64,000 nucleotides of DNA from the NCBI GenBank assembly GCA_004346725.1, contig SMDE01000005.1, forward strand, positions 1 to 64,000, read 5' to 3'. Made by a program: the position numbers and the translations under genes. Position 1 is the stretch's first letter, and every line of letters begins with the position of its first letter. Positions 9,107-18,914 of the stretch are shown here, in pieces. This stretch comes from Phytobacter diazotrophicus (GTDB lineage Bacteria > Pseudomonadota > Gammaproteobacteria > Enterobacterales > Enterobacteriaceae). The notes beneath the pieces were generated by a model, which saw nothing but the letters and a program-made list of their open reading frames with translations, searched no databases and was not told the DNA's origin.

Positions 9107-10051
9107 TCAGGGCAGGCGCGCGATATTGGCTTTTATTACCGATACGGAGTGGTTGAATTTTGCCACTTCGTCTTCTTCAAGCTGTAACTCAATAATCTGC
9201 TGTACGCCGCTCTGAGTCAGGACCGCCGGGACACCGATAGCAACGTCGCTTACGCCATACTCACCGTCAAGCACGCAGGAGATCGCCAGCGCGCGGTGGC
9301 TTCCGGTAAAGATATTGCGGCAGATTTCCGCAATGGTCCCGGCAATACCGTACTCGGTGCAGCCTTTACGGGCGTAAATTTCAAAACCGTGTTTGCGCAC
9401 GCTCTCCGCCAGTCCGTCAAAATCGATCGTCTGCCCGGTACGGCGCTTCCAGACATCGGCAATCGGCGAACCGTAGACCGACGAGTGCGACCACACCGGA
9501 AACTGGGTGTCGCCATGCTCGCCAAGGATAAAAGCATCGATACTCTGCGCGCCGATATCCAGCGTCTGCGCCAGCGCGCGCCGCAACCGGGTGGTATCCA
9601 GCCACACGCCAGTACCAATGACCTGGCTGCGCGGCAGGCCAGAGAGTTTCCACACCTGCCAGGTGATGATGTCGCACGGGTTGGTGGCAATCAGAAAGAT
9701 GCCGTTAAAGCCGTTTTCCATCATCTGCGGCACAATGTTTTTAACGATACGCGCGGTGTTTTGTAGCTCGTCCAGGCGGGTCTGCCCCGGTTTAAGCGGG
9801 CCGCCGGAGACAGTGATGACCGCAATGTCCACATCGGCACAGTCGGCGGCGTCGCGGTGGGTGATATGCATCATGCCCGGCATATACGCGGCGGCATCCG
9901 CCAGATCCTGCACATGGCCTTCAACGCGATCGCGGTTCAAATCAACAAGGATCAACTCTTCGGCAATGTTCTGATTCAGCAGGGCGTAAGCCGCCGATGC
10001 GCCAACATTGCCAGTACCGATGATCATCACTTTGCGGGCTCTGGTATTCAT
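9107..10051 (-). CDS. L-lactate/L-2-hydroxyacid dehydrogenase family protein
   Basis: A 314-residue LDH/MDH-superfamily enzyme. The NAD-binding GTGNVGAS motif is at about residues 12-19, the coenzyme Asp is in LILVDLNRDR, and the catalytic His is in GEHGDTQFPVWSH. The specificity loop reads GGPLKPGQTRLDE. At the position that is Gln in lactate and Arg in malate dehydrogenases there is a Leu, which suggests a larger or more hydrophobic 2-hydroxy acid. The start ATG at 10051 follows GGAAGAG. It is monocistronic, ends 13 bases from the convergent DeoR gene, and has no obvious partner. Confidence 0.85.
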   Translation of the reverse strand: MNTRARKVMIIGTGNVGASAAYALLNQNIAEELILVDLNRDRVEGHVQDLADAAAYMPGMMHITHRDAADCADVDIAVITVSGGPLKPGQTRLDELQNTARIVKNIVPQMMENGFNGIFLIATNPCDIITWQVWKLSGLPRSQVIGTGVWLDTTRLRRALAQTLDIGAQSIDAFILGEHGDTQFPVWSHSSVYGSPIADVWKRRTGQTIDFDGLAESVRKHGFEIYARKGCTEYGIAGTIAEICRNIFTGSHRALAISCVLDGEYGVSDVAIGVPAVLTQSGVQQIIELQLEEDEVAKFNHSVSVIKANIARLP

Positions 10052-10198
10052 TTCTCTTCCGTTATCACGATTACGCGTGAGCGTAAATTACCGCCGCAGG
10101 CGCGATTTATGCAATCCGGACAGGGATATATAAGTTAATTGTATGGCGAAGTGAGCAGGGTTTGCGCGTAATTTAACAGAACCATAACAGGAGAGCCC

Positions 10199-10681
10199 AT
10201 GTATACCTTTATCCCCGCCTCGGCGAGCCAGCCGGGCATTCGTACTCTGATTGCCGCCCTGGATGCTTATCAAACCCAACTCTATCCGGCGGAGAGTAAT
10301 CACCTGCTGGATCTGGCAACCCTGCCACCTGAGAGCGTAATCATGCAAGCCATCGTACATACGTCCGGAGAGGTGGTCGGCTGCGGTGCCATTGTGCTTA
10401 ACGACGATGGTACCGGTGAGATGAAGCGGGTCTATATCGATGCGCGCCACCGGGGTCAGCAACTGGGGGATAAGCTGCTGAATGCCCTGGAGGCGGCGGC
10501 CGTTGCGCGCGAGTGCCATACGCTGCGCCTGGAGACGGGCATTAAACAGCAGTCGGCAGTTCGTCTTTATACACGCTGCGGATACCAGCAGCGGGAGGCT
10601 TTTGCCCCTTACGCAGAAGATCCGCTCAGTATTTTTATGGAAAAACGGCTGACTGCGGATCGGCTTTCAGCACTTCAATAA
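10199..10681 (+). CDS. GNAT family N-acetyltransferase
   Basis: A 160-residue acetyltransferase of the GNAT fold. The acetyl-CoA-binding region is the RGQQLGDKL stretch near residue 84, preceded by the strand MKRVYID. The C-terminal part [21 protein letters not shown] is typical. The ATG at 10199 has AGGAGAG upstream. Its 3' end overlaps the convergent ptrR gene by 47 bases. Substrate unknown. Confidence 0.88.
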   Translation: MYTFIPASASQPGIRTLIAALDAYQTQLYPAESNHLLDLATLPPESVIMQAIVHTSGEVVGCGAIVLNDDGTGEMKRVYIDARHRGQQLGDKLLNALEAAAVARECHTLRLETGIKQQSAVRLYTRCGYQQREAFAPYAEDPLSIFMEKRLTADRLSALQ

Positions 10682-11513
10682 AGGCATCCAGGTGGCGGGT
10701 TTTCGCACCACGCCGCCACACCAGCCAGGTGTTCAGCCAGCGCCAGTTTTCCGCCAGCGGCCAGGCGCCGACCTGGTGGTGACCGGGCATACTTTCCAGC
10801 ATGCTGCGCGGAATAAGCGCCAGTCCGGCACCGGCAATCACGCAGGCCAGCATGCCGTGATAGGACTCCATTTCGTGGATTTTCCCGGGGGTAGCCTGAT
10901 CGGCGTGAAACCAGCTCTCAAAATGGCGACGATAGGAACAGTTGGCGCGAAACGCATAAATACTGGAACCATTCACCTGGGCGGCCCGGGTGATGGGCTC
11001 GTGGCCGTGCGGGGCGACAATCATCATCTCTTCACGGTAAACCGGAATGCCTTCCAGGCCGGGATGCATCACCGGTCCATCGACAAAGGCGGCGCTCAGC
11101 GTGCCATCAAGAATACCGTCAATCATCGTGCCGGAAGGCCCGGTTGCCAGATCGAACTGAATGCGCGGATAGCGCTGATTATATTTCGCCAGTGTGGCCG
11201 GGATACGCACTGCTGCGGTGCTCTCCAGCGAACCGAGCGAAAACAACCCCTGTGGCTCGTCCCCGGCCACAACCATCCGCGCTTCATCAACCAGCGCGAG
11301 GATCTGCTGGCTGTAGCGCAAAAAGCTGTGCCCGGCGGGGGAAAGACGCAGCCGCTGGTTTTCACGAATAAAGAGATCCACCCCCAGGTCGGCCTCAAGC
11401 TGGCGAATGCGGGTGGTCAGGTTCGACGGCACACGGTGCACTTTTTGCGCGGCCTGGGTAATGCTGCCGGTCTGCGCCACGGCGTTAAACATTTCAAGCT
11501 GCGTTAAATCCAT
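10635..11513 (-). CDS. ptrR: LysR-family regulator PtrR (YneJ)
   Basis: A 292-residue LysR regulator. The helix-turn-helix is at about residues 18-40 ([25 protein letters not shown], shortened here), followed by a periplasmic-binding-like sensor domain. Sequence and position, divergent from sad and next to glsB/yneG, match E. coli YneJ/PtrR, which controls the neighbouring succinate-semialdehyde dehydrogenase gene in putrescine use. The start ATG at 11513 has GGAG six bases upstream, better than the in-frame ATG at 11525. Confidence 0.88.
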   Translation of the reverse strand: MDLTQLEMFNAVAQTGSITQAAQKVHRVPSNLTTRIRQLEADLGVDLFIRENQRLRLSPAGHSFLRYSQQILALVDEARMVVAGDEPQGLFSLGSLESTAAVRIPATLAKYNQRYPRIQFDLATGPSGTMIDGILDGTLSAAFVDGPVMHPGLEGIPVYREEMMIVAPHGHEPITRAAQVNGSSIYAFRANCSYRRHFESWFHADQATPGKIHEMESYHGMLACVIAGAGLALIPRSMLESMPGHHQVGAWPLAENWRWLNTWLVWRRGAKTRHLDAFIEVLKADPQSAVFP

Positions 11514-11617
11514 AGTGTTCTCCATTCGTGAATAGTGAAGTTAATATTATTCAGTTTTCAGGAATAACAAATTCAGCGACGATAGCGCAATACCTGAACA
11601 GCGAAAGCGAGAGAATT

Positions 11618-13006
11618 ATGTCAATTTCATCTGCCACCCATGCCATTTCCGTGAATCCGGCGACCGGGGAAACCCTGTCGGCTACCCCCTGGGCCAGCCG
11701 TGAAGACGTCGACGCTGCCATGGAACTTGCTGCCAGAGGCTATCGCCAGTGGCGGCAAAAAAGTGTCAATGAGCGTGCGCAGGTTTTGCGTGCGGTCGGT
11801 GAGGTATTGCGCCGTCACGGCGAAGCGATGGCGCAGTTGATTTCACAAGAGATGGGCAAACCGATAGCCCAGGCGCGCGGCGAAGTCGCTAAATCCGCCA
11901 ACCTGTGCGACTGGTACGCCGAACACGGCCCGGCGATGCTGGGTTCAGAAGCCACCCAAGTTGAAAACAACCGGGCGACCATTGAATACCGTCCGATGGG
12001 GCCGATTCTGGCGGTGATGCCGTGGAACTTTCCGCTGTGGCAGGTGCTGCGCGGTGCGGTGCCGATTCTGCTGGCGGGCAACAGCTATCTGCTTAAGCAT
12101 GCGCCGAATGTGCTGGGTTGTGCGGCGTTGACAGGCAAAATCTTTGCCGAAGCCGGGGTGCCGCAGGGCGTCTTTGGCTGGGTGAATGCCACCAACGACG
12201 GTGTGAGCCAGGCGATTAACGATCCGCGCATTGCGGCAATAACCGTTACCGGCAGCGTGCGTGCCGGGGCGGCGATTGGCGCTCAGGCCGGCGCCGCGCT
12301 GAAAAAATGTGTGCTCGAACTGGGCGGTTCCGACCCGTTTATTGTCCTTGGTGATGCGGATCTCGATCTGGCCGTGAAAGCAGCAGTGGCCGGACGTTAT
12401 CAGAACACCGGGCAGGTTTGCGCGGCGGCTAAACGTTTTATTGTTGAAGCCAGCATTGCCGATACCTTCACGGAGAAATTTATCGCGGCGGCGGCGGCCT
12501 TACCCCAGGGTGAACCAAAGGCTGAGACAACCTACCTTGGCCCAATGGCGCGTTACGACCTGCGTGATGAACTGCACGCTCAGGTGCTGACGACGGTCAG
12601 CGAAGGGGCAACCCTGGCCCTCGGCGGTGAAAAACCATCCGGGGCAGGGAACTACTACCCGGCAACCGTGCTGACCCATGTGACGCCAGAGATGACCGCT
12701 TTCCGTCAGGAGATGTTCGGCCCGGTGGCAGCCATCACCATAGCGCGCGATGCGGAACATGCGCTGGAACTGGCCAATGACAGTGATTTCGGTCTGTCTG
12801 CGACGGTGTTTACCGCCGATATGGCGCTGGCAGAGGATTTTGCCGCCCGCCTGGAGTGCGGTGGCGTCTTTATTAACGGCTACAGCGCCAGCGATGCCCG
12901 CGTGGCGTTCGGTGGTGTGAAAAAAAGCGGATTTGGTCGTGAGTTGTCGCATTTTGGCCTGCACGAGTTTTGTAACGTGCAAACCGTATGGAAAGATCGC
13001 CTGTGA
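11618..13006 (+). CDS. sad: Succinate-semialdehyde dehydrogenase Sad (YneI)
   Basis: A 462-residue aldehyde dehydrogenase closely resembling E. coli Sad along its length, for example AEVAKSANLCDWYAEHGPAM and the C-terminus HEFCNVQTVWKDR. It oxidises succinate semialdehyde to succinate with NAD(P), the last step of putrescine/GABA breakdown. The catalytic Glu lies in LELGGSDPF and the catalytic Cys in NTGQVCAAA. The start is the ATG at 11618 with GAGAGAA upstream; a 30-residue upstream extension in frame has no family similarity. It is divergent from ptrR. Confidence 0.95.
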   Translation: MSISSATHAISVNPATGETLSATPWASREDVDAAMELAARGYRQWRQKSVNERAQVLRAVGEVLRRHGEAMAQLISQEMGKPIAQARGEVAKSANLCDWYAEHGPAMLGSEATQVENNRATIEYRPMGPILAVMPWNFPLWQVLRGAVPILLAGNSYLLKHAPNVLGCAALTGKIFAEAGVPQGVFGWVNATNDGVSQAINDPRIAAITVTGSVRAGAAIGAQAGAALKKCVLELGGSDPFIVLGDADLDLAVKAAVAGRYQNTGQVCAAAKRFIVEASIADTFTEKFIAAAAALPQGEPKAETTYLGPMARYDLRDELHAQVLTTVSEGATLALGGEKPSGAGNYYPATVLTHVTPEMTAFRQEMFGPVAAITIARDAEHALELANDSDFGLSATVFTADMALAEDFAARLECGGVFINGYSASDARVAFGGVKKSGFGRELSHFGLHEFCNVQTVWKDRL

Positions 13007-13012
13007 TCGTAT

Positions 13013-13033
13013 GCGCGCCCTTGCGGGGCGCGC
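13013..13033. terminator. GC-rich hairpin after sad
   Basis: An 8-bp stem (GCGCGCCC at 13013-13020, GGGCGCGC at 13026-13033) follows the sad stop by seven bases. There is no U-tract directly behind it. It could be a weak terminator or a REP-like element; the bases before it resemble those at the window start (GATCGTATGCGC). Confidence 0.5.
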
Positions 13034-13107
13034 CGTCTGCGGATGTCATGGTTTCGTCATACTTCTTTCGTAAACTCGCGGGCATCGTGAGGTTATAGAA
13101 GAATATC

Positions 13108-14697
13108 ATGAACTTAAAGCAAATTTTCCGCCGAATTTTTCGGCAATTGACACCACGGCAGTTTGGCTTACTGGCAGGTATCTTCTGGATAATAGGGCTT
13201 TTTTCCGCACTCCAGATTGCCTCCTCCTTCGTTCTCACCCTGTCGTTGCGCGATGCGCAACACAACGAACAGCTCAATCAACAAACCCACCTGCAACAAG
13301 TAAAAGTCGATGAAGCCCGCGTGGCGTTACTGGCGGCAAGCGATCTGCTTAACCGCGCAGGCGTCTATTTTATGCAGGATAAAGAGACCGGTTCTGACGG
13401 CAGCTGGCATAGCCTGATGGATGAGGCGCAGGCTGCGCTTGCGACGTCGCAGAAATCCTGGCAGGCATGGCTTGCGATGAATCCACCGAAAGATGACGGG
13501 CTGATCAACAGTTACCAGCTTTTCTACGGGGCGATCAAAGAACAGGCCGACGGGCTGGTGAAAACCAATTCTATCGATGCGTTCTTTGCCGTTCCGGCCC
13601 AGGCGTTTCAGGCCGATTTTAACGACAACTACGCGCGCTTCCAGCAGGCCAGTGAAAAGCGGGCCGATGAAGGTCGCCTGACCTTAATGGGCGGGTTAGC
13701 TCGCCTGCAACAGGTGTTTGTGCTGGTGCCCGTGCTGTTGGTGGTTATTGCCATTGCAGTCTGGTTTGGCATGTCGCGCTGGGTAATTTCACCGCTGCGT
13801 CGGCTTATTGCCCATATCAATACTCTGGCCGCCGGTGACCTTTCCACGCCATTGCCGGAGGTCAAACGCTTCAACCGTGAAGTTGATCAGATTGTCCTGA
13901 GCGTCGACACCATGCAACACGGGTTACAGCAACTGGTCAGCCAGGTGAGTCACGCCACCCGTTCGATGGTGAACAATATTGATAGCCTGGCGCAGGGTAA
14001 CCAGAAGCTGTATCAGCAATCGACCCGCCAGGCACAAGAGCTTGAGGACGTGACGGCCCATATCGCGACCCTTGAATCCCATGTTGAAGGCAATAGCGGC
14101 TATGCCCAGCTTGCCAGTGAACGTGCTGATGAAGCGCGTAAAGTCGCGGCGGGGGGCGACAGCATGATGGAGACGGTAAACCAGTCGATGCAGGCCATTG
14201 TGGGCCGGGCGTCTGAAATGCGCGGTATCGTCGAATTGATTGAAGGGGTGGCGTTCCAGACCAATATTCTGGCGCTCAATGCCGCCATCGAGGCGGCGCA
14301 CGCGGGTAACCACGGGCGCGGCTTTGCGGTGGTGGCCAAAGAGGTGGGGCTGCTGGCGCGTAAAAGCAGCCATTCGACGCAAACCATCCAGCAACTGATC
14401 AACCACTCTTTGCAGGGCATTAACGACGGTACTCACGCGGTCAGTAAGCTGGAAGATAACCTGCAGCAGGTCACCGGCCTGGTCGGGCATCTTAGCGGAT
14501 TACTGAACGATATCTCCACGGCGACCCTAAGCCAGGGGGAGAGCATTCATCATATGACCCGTCGTTTGCATTCGCTCAATAAGGTGGCGCGCCGCACCGG
14601 GGAACTGGTCACGGATGCCACCGAAGCGTCCGTGCAACTGCATAATGATTCTCACGCGTTGATGCAGGCCGTTTCCCGCTTTCGTCTCCCGGCCTGA
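13108..14697 (+). CDS. Methyl-accepting chemotaxis protein
   Basis: A 529-residue transmembrane chemoreceptor. The first membrane helix is at about residues 18-42 and the second at about 198-220, so about 155 residues face the periplasm as a four-helix-bundle sensor. A HAMP domain follows (residues 220-275). The signalling tip is the segment EGVAFQTNILALNAAIEAAH near residue 380. The tip continues GNHGRGFAVVAKEVGLLARKS, slightly unlike the consensus GEQGRGFAVVAGEVRNLAQ. The C-terminus lacks the NWETF-type pentapeptide, so adaptation would rely on other receptors. It is inserted between sad and glsB, where E. coli has nothing. Ligand unknown. Confidence 0.92.
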   Translation: MNLKQIFRRIFRQLTPRQFGLLAGIFWIIGLFSALQIASSFVLTLSLRDAQHNEQLNQQTHLQQVKVDEARVALLAASDLLNRAGVYFMQDKETGSDGSWHSLMDEAQAALATSQKSWQAWLAMNPPKDDGLINSYQLFYGAIKEQADGLVKTNSIDAFFAVPAQAFQADFNDNYARFQQASEKRADEGRLTLMGGLARLQQVFVLVPVLLVVIAIAVWFGMSRWVISPLRRLIAHINTLAAGDLSTPLPEVKRFNREVDQIVLSVDTMQHGLQQLVSQVSHATRSMVNNIDSLAQGNQKLYQQSTRQAQELEDVTAHIATLESHVEGNSGYAQLASERADEARKVAAGGDSMMETVNQSMQAIVGRASEMRGIVELIEGVAFQTNILALNAAIEAAHAGNHGRGFAVVAKEVGLLARKSSHSTQTIQQLINHSLQGINDGTHAVSKLEDNLQQVTGLVGHLSGLLNDISTATLSQGESIHHMTRRLHSLNKVARRTGELVTDATEASVQLHNDSHALMQAVSRFRLPA

Positions 14698-14704
14698 TTT
14701 TTGC

Positions 14705-14740
14705 TATACTCGCAGCCCATTTTACGGCTGCGAGTAAGGA
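14705..14740 (+). promoter_or_regulatory. Hairpin and ribosome site just upstream of glsB
   Basis: A perfect 9-bp inverted repeat (CTCGCAGCC at 14709-14717, GGCTGCGAG at 14726-14734) ends two bases before the ribosome site AAGGA. A TATACT hexamer overlaps its left edge. No U-tract follows, so it is not an ordinary terminator. It may shape the glsB mRNA leader or limit ribosome access. Confidence 0.45.
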
Positions 14741-14746
14741 TCGGGT

Positions 14747-15673
14747 GTGGCGACAGTCATGGATAACAGCGTACTTGAGGCATTGCTTGAGCAGGTACGC
14801 CCGCTGAAAGGTCTGGGAAAAGTGGCAGACTATATTCCCGCGCTGGCGACCGTCAGCGGGGATAAATTGGGCATCGCCATTTGTACCGTCGACGGTGAAC
14901 ATTTCCAGGCAGGTGATGCCGACGAGCGTTTTTCCATTCAGTCACTTTCAAAAGTCCTCAGCCTTGTGGTGGCGATGAACCATTACGAGGAGGATGAAAT
15001 CTGGACGCGTGTCGGTAAAGACCCGTCCGGTCAGCCGTTTAATTCTCTATTGCAACTTGAAATAGAGCAGGGCAAACCGCGTAATCCGTTTATCAATGCG
15101 GGCGCGCTGGTGGTCTGCGATATGTTGCAAAGCCGCCTGAGCGCCCCGCGCCAGCGGATGCTGGAAATCGTGCGCAAACTGTCCGCCACGCCGGATATCG
15201 CGTTCGACAGCGTGGTGGCCCGCTCCGAGTTTGAACACTCCGCGCGTAACGCGGCGATTGCCTGGTTGATGAAATCCTTTGGTAACTTCAATAATGATGT
15301 TGCCACGGTACTGCAAAACTACTTTCACTACTGCGCGCTGAAAATGAGTTGTGTCGAGCTGGCGCGGACCTTTCTCTTTTTGGCCGATAAAGGCACGGCG
15401 CCGCACCTTGCGCAACCGGTGTTAACGCCGCAACAAACACGCCAGGTCAACGCGCTGATGGCAACCAGCGGCATGTATCAAAATGCCGGTGAGTTCGCCT
15501 GGCGCGTCGGGTTACCGGCAAAATCGGGCGTGGGCGGCGGCATTGTCGCGATTGTGCCGCAAGAGATGGTCATTGCGGTCTGGAGTCCGGAACTGGACGA
15601 GGCCGGCAATTCACTGGCGGGGATTGCCCTACTGGAGGCGCTGACCCAAAAACTGGGGCGTTCGGTGTATTGA
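14747..15673 (+). CDS. glsB: Glutaminase 2 GlsB
   Basis: A 308-residue serine-dependent glutaminase (GlsA/YneH family), the same length as and near-identical in long stretches to E. coli YneH. The catalytic S-x-x-K motif is SLSK near residue 67 ([12 protein letters not shown]). The substrate pocket includes NPFINAGA near residue 115 and SEFEHSARN near residue 160. It deaminates glutamine to glutamate and ammonia in the cytoplasm. The start is a GTG behind AAGGA. It is coupled to yneG by a TGATG overlap. Confidence 0.95.
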   Translation: MATVMDNSVLEALLEQVRPLKGLGKVADYIPALATVSGDKLGIAICTVDGEHFQAGDADERFSIQSLSKVLSLVVAMNHYEEDEIWTRVGKDPSGQPFNSLLQLEIEQGKPRNPFINAGALVVCDMLQSRLSAPRQRMLEIVRKLSATPDIAFDSVVARSEFEHSARNAAIAWLMKSFGNFNNDVATVLQNYFHYCALKMSCVELARTFLFLADKGTAPHLAQPVLTPQQTRQVNALMATSGMYQNAGEFAWRVGLPAKSGVGGGIVAIVPQEMVIAVWSPELDEAGNSLAGIALLEALTQKLGRSVY

Positions 15674-16029
15674 TGTCTGACTACGACGCTTTGTTTGCGC
15701 GGCTTGCCCGCTCCACTTTTCGTTCCCGCTTTCGGCTGGGGGCGAAAGAGCGCCAGTACTGCGTGGATAAGGGCGCAGAGGTTATCGCGGCACACGCGGC
15801 TGATTTTGTTGCCCGGCGCCTGGCCCCTGCGCTACCTCATAATGACGGCAAACAGACGCCGATGCGCGGTCATCCGGTCTTTATTGCCCAGCATGCCACG
15901 GCCACCTGCTGTCGGGGGTGTCTGGCAAAATGGCACGCTATTCCTGCAGGCGCTGAACTTACAGAGGTACAGCAGCGCTATATCGTCGGGGTGATTTATC
16001 ACTGGCTGGTCCTGCAAATGAATTCATAA
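15673..16029 (+). CDS. yneG: DUF4186 protein YneG
   Basis: A 118-residue protein of the DUF4186 family, matching E. coli YneG in size and position. A Cys pair in CCRGCLAKWH and several His residues suggest metal binding, but its function is unknown. The ATG at 15673 shares a base with the glsB stop, so the two genes are translated together. Confidence 0.9.
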   Translation: MSDYDALFARLARSTFRSRFRLGAKERQYCVDKGAEVIAAHAADFVARRLAPALPHNDGKQTPMRGHPVFIAQHATATCCRGCLAKWHAIPAGAELTEVQQRYIVGVIYHWLVLQMNS

Positions 16030-16153
16030 CACTAATGAATTAAACGGCAAACACATGTTAAAAGCCTGTTATATCGACATTACATGTTAAGCTATACGCC
16101 GTTTTTGTCGCGTCGAAATGACCTGCAACATCCTTACCTGGGATTGATAAGTA

Positions 16154-17599
16154 ATGCGCGCTCTTTTTTCGCCCACATTTCGCCTGCTGCGAAATGATCA
16201 GCCGTTCATCAATGCGACGGTGATTTTTCTGATCACCACGCTTTTTTATTTTGTTGGGGCGATGCTGCGTCTGGTCGAGGCGCTTTCGCTCTTCTGGCCG
16301 CTAAATGCAGTAATGGCAGGGATCTTTGCCCGTTACGCTTTCTTACAGCGCTGGCCTTACTATCTGATGAGCTTTGTGGCGATGCTTCTCTATGACGGCG
16401 TCACCACCTCGTGGGGCTGGTCGTCGGTGGTGATTAACTTTTCTAACATGGTTTTTATCATAACCATGGCGCAACTGGTGCAACGCGAGCAGCGGCTTAT
16501 GCGTCATGCGCCGCAACCCATAAACGCCCTTAATCTTTTTGGCTACTGTCTGGTGTCGGCAATGCTCTGCTCGCTTTTCGGTGCCTTTGGCTCGATGGGG
16601 GTAGTCATCAACCAGGATTTCCTGATGCTCTTTGGTGACTGGTTCAGCGAGCAGTTCTCGACGGGCGTACTGATCCTGCCCTGCATCCTGACCGCTGTCT
16701 GGCCGGATACGCGGCTGGCTTTAAATAGCAAAACGTTGCTGCCAGTACTGGCGCTGATTGTCTCCGTACTGGCCTCGGTGTGGGTAGGGGGAGCGGGTAG
16801 TCTGGCATTCCCGCTGCCGGCGCTTATCTGGTGCGCCGTCACTTTCTCCTTGCCGTTGACCTGCCTGCTGACATTGATAACCGGCGGGCTGGAGATCATC
16901 CTGGTGGCTAACGGGTTGATCAATATTTTTGTCGCCTCGCCGTTACAGATGTCGCGCATGTTTTCTGCCCGACTGGGCATTGCCACAATGGCAATTTGCC
17001 CGGTCATCGTTTCTGTTAGCGTAGAAACCATCAACCGTTTGATGCGCCATGTGTCTTTGCGCGCGGACTACGATTTTCTGACCCGCGTCTACTCCCGTTC
17101 CGGTCTGTATGAAGCGCTCAACCATGACAGTAATGGCTTTGCCAACCAACATCTGACGGTCATGCTGCTGGATATCGATTACTTCAAAAGCGTTAATGAT
17201 AACCACGGGCACGAGTGCGGCGACCGAATACTCACCTCGTTTGCGCAGAAGGTTCGTCAGGCGCTGGGGGAGCAGGGCATTATTGCCCGGATGGGCGGTG
17301 AAGAGTTTGCGGTAATAGCCGCTACGCCCGGTCCGCAGCAGGGTTTTCTGTTGGCTGAACGGCTGCGTAAGTCGGTTGAGGGGCAACTTTTTCACTGGCA
17401 TGACCAGACACTGCGCCTGACGGTCAGTATTGGCGTCAGCAACGGACAGGTCCTTTCCGGCTCGTTGACGGAGGCTTTTAATAAATTACTCGCTGAGGCG
17501 GATGAGTATCTTTATCGTTCCAAAAAGGCGGGGCGAAATTGCACCAGTATGCGTCAGTCGCCACTGGAAGAAACATTAAAGCCTTCGGTCAGTTTCTGA
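16154..17599 (+). CDS. dgcF: Diguanylate cyclase DgcF-like (membrane, GGEEF)
   Basis: A 481-residue protein. About 8 hydrophobic helices fill the first 300 residues (MASE1-like sensor). A GGDEF domain follows, with the active-site motif written GGEEF at residues 381-385. The expected inhibitory RxxD site five residues before it is absent (GEQG instead). The C-terminal half and its place next to yneG match E. coli YneF/DgcF. It should make cyclic-di-GMP from two GTP at the inner membrane. The start at 16154 has only a weak ribosome site. Confidence 0.88.
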   Translation: MRALFSPTFRLLRNDQPFINATVIFLITTLFYFVGAMLRLVEALSLFWPLNAVMAGIFARYAFLQRWPYYLMSFVAMLLYDGVTTSWGWSSVVINFSNMVFIITMAQLVQREQRLMRHAPQPINALNLFGYCLVSAMLCSLFGAFGSMGVVINQDFLMLFGDWFSEQFSTGVLILPCILTAVWPDTRLALNSKTLLPVLALIVSVLASVWVGGAGSLAFPLPALIWCAVTFSLPLTCLLTLITGGLEIILVANGLINIFVASPLQMSRMFSARLGIATMAICPVIVSVSVETINRLMRHVSLRADYDFLTRVYSRSGLYEALNHDSNGFANQHLTVMLLDIDYFKSVNDNHGHECGDRILTSFAQKVRQALGEQGIIARMGGEEFAVIAATPGPQQGFLLAERLRKSVEGQLFHWHDQTLRLTVSIGVSNGQVLSGSLTEAFNKLLAEADEYLYRSKKAGRNCTSMRQSPLEETLKPSVSF

Positions 17600-17748
17600 G
17601 CCCGAACGGTTTCTCAATCTCCTGTTTCGACAGCGCGCATCTGCAATGTAATAAGGCAAAACGATAGCGATAAGTTATTAAATTACTTGCTACAAATTTT
17701 CATCGTCAATACTATAACCGAGTATATGTATCGGAAAAAATTTGCGCC

Positions 17749-18804
17749 ATGAATGGATCTGACAATTTGAAGAAAAGCGAGCGGATCACTGGCGGCAGGT
17801 TCGTCAGGCGCATGTACCTGATGCGTATTCTTGGGACCTTTCTCTGTTTTTTCCCCATCCTCTCCGTATTGTTGGAACTCCATCGTCCCCTGTGGCTGAT
17901 ACTCTTACTGGGCGCTAATGCCTTTATCTGGCCGACACTGGCGTTTATGCGCGCCCGCTGCTCCGACACCCCCCTGACGCTGGAACATCAAAACCTGATC
18001 TTAGATGCCGGTGCCGGTGGGTTCTGGATAGCCATGATGTCGGTTAACCCCCTGCCATCGGTGGTCATTGCCACGATCCTGCTCGCCGATCGCCTCTCGG
18101 CAGGTGGCGTTGAGCTGATGCGCAAAGCGGGGATGTTAATGCTGGCCGCTTTTGTGGCGGCATGGGTGGCGCAGGGGATGGATTTTTATGTTGAGGTGTC
18201 TCAGCGCACCATGTTCACGACGCTGCCCCTGATTGCCATTTATATGCTGGCGCTCAGCGTACTGACCGACAACATTGCCGTAAAGCTGCGAAATAAAAGC
18301 CGCGAACTGGAACGCATTGCGATGATGGACCCGCTGCTGGATATTGCCAACCGTCGCCTGCTGGAAAAACGTATCCAGTATGAGTTGGATAAACTGCGTG
18401 AACTGCCGCGCAATTCAATGCTGATGTTCATCGATATCGATAATTTCAAAGAAGTTAACGATCGGTTTGGTCACAAAGTGGGCGACGCACTGCTGGTCAC
18501 AGTGTCGAAGATCCTGCATGCCGCGACGCGAAAAACGGATACCCCGGCGCGGCTGGGTGGGGATGAATTCGTGATTTTGCTTCCGGATACTACCCAGGAA
18601 GAGGCGCTTGCCGTTGCCGGGCGAATTATGGATTCCGCTGCCGTGATGAGCGTAACTCAGGAATATGCCTTCCACTGTACACTGAGTATTGGCATTGCCA
18701 GTGCGACCCAGGGGATGCAAAACGTCACCGACTGGCTGAAAGCGGCGGATGACGCCCTCTATAAAGCAAAACGCCGCGGCAAAAATCAAATCTACTCACA
18801 CTGA
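17749..18804 (+). CDS. Diguanylate cyclase with MASE2 membrane domain
   Basis: A 351-residue protein. The N-terminal 170 residues hold about five membrane helices with MASE2 features (RRMYLMRILGTFL near residue 20), the type found in AdrA/DgcC. The C-terminal GGDEF domain has an intact motif at about residues 270-274 and the product-inhibition RxxD site (RKTD) five residues before it. It is probably an active, feedback-controlled cyclase. It lies between dgcF and uxaB, where E. coli has no gene. The start codon has a weak ribosome site. Confidence 0.88.
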   Translation: MNGSDNLKKSERITGGRFVRRMYLMRILGTFLCFFPILSVLLELHRPLWLILLLGANAFIWPTLAFMRARCSDTPLTLEHQNLILDAGAGGFWIAMMSVNPLPSVVIATILLADRLSAGGVELMRKAGMLMLAAFVAAWVAQGMDFYVEVSQRTMFTTLPLIAIYMLALSVLTDNIAVKLRNKSRELERIAMMDPLLDIANRRLLEKRIQYELDKLRELPRNSMLMFIDIDNFKEVNDRFGHKVGDALLVTVSKILHAATRKTDTPARLGGDEFVILLPDTTQEEALAVAGRIMDSAAVMSVTQEYAFHCTLSIGIASATQGMQNVTDWLKAADDALYKAKRRGKNQIYSH

Positions 18805-18914
18805 CAAACGTGCTGAATACGCTAAGCTTTATCCTGTACACCGCGAATCGGTCGCTCGATCACGTCTTATAATCGCGGACACCTGCCGATACTGACTAGC
18901 GAGATAGGCACTTT

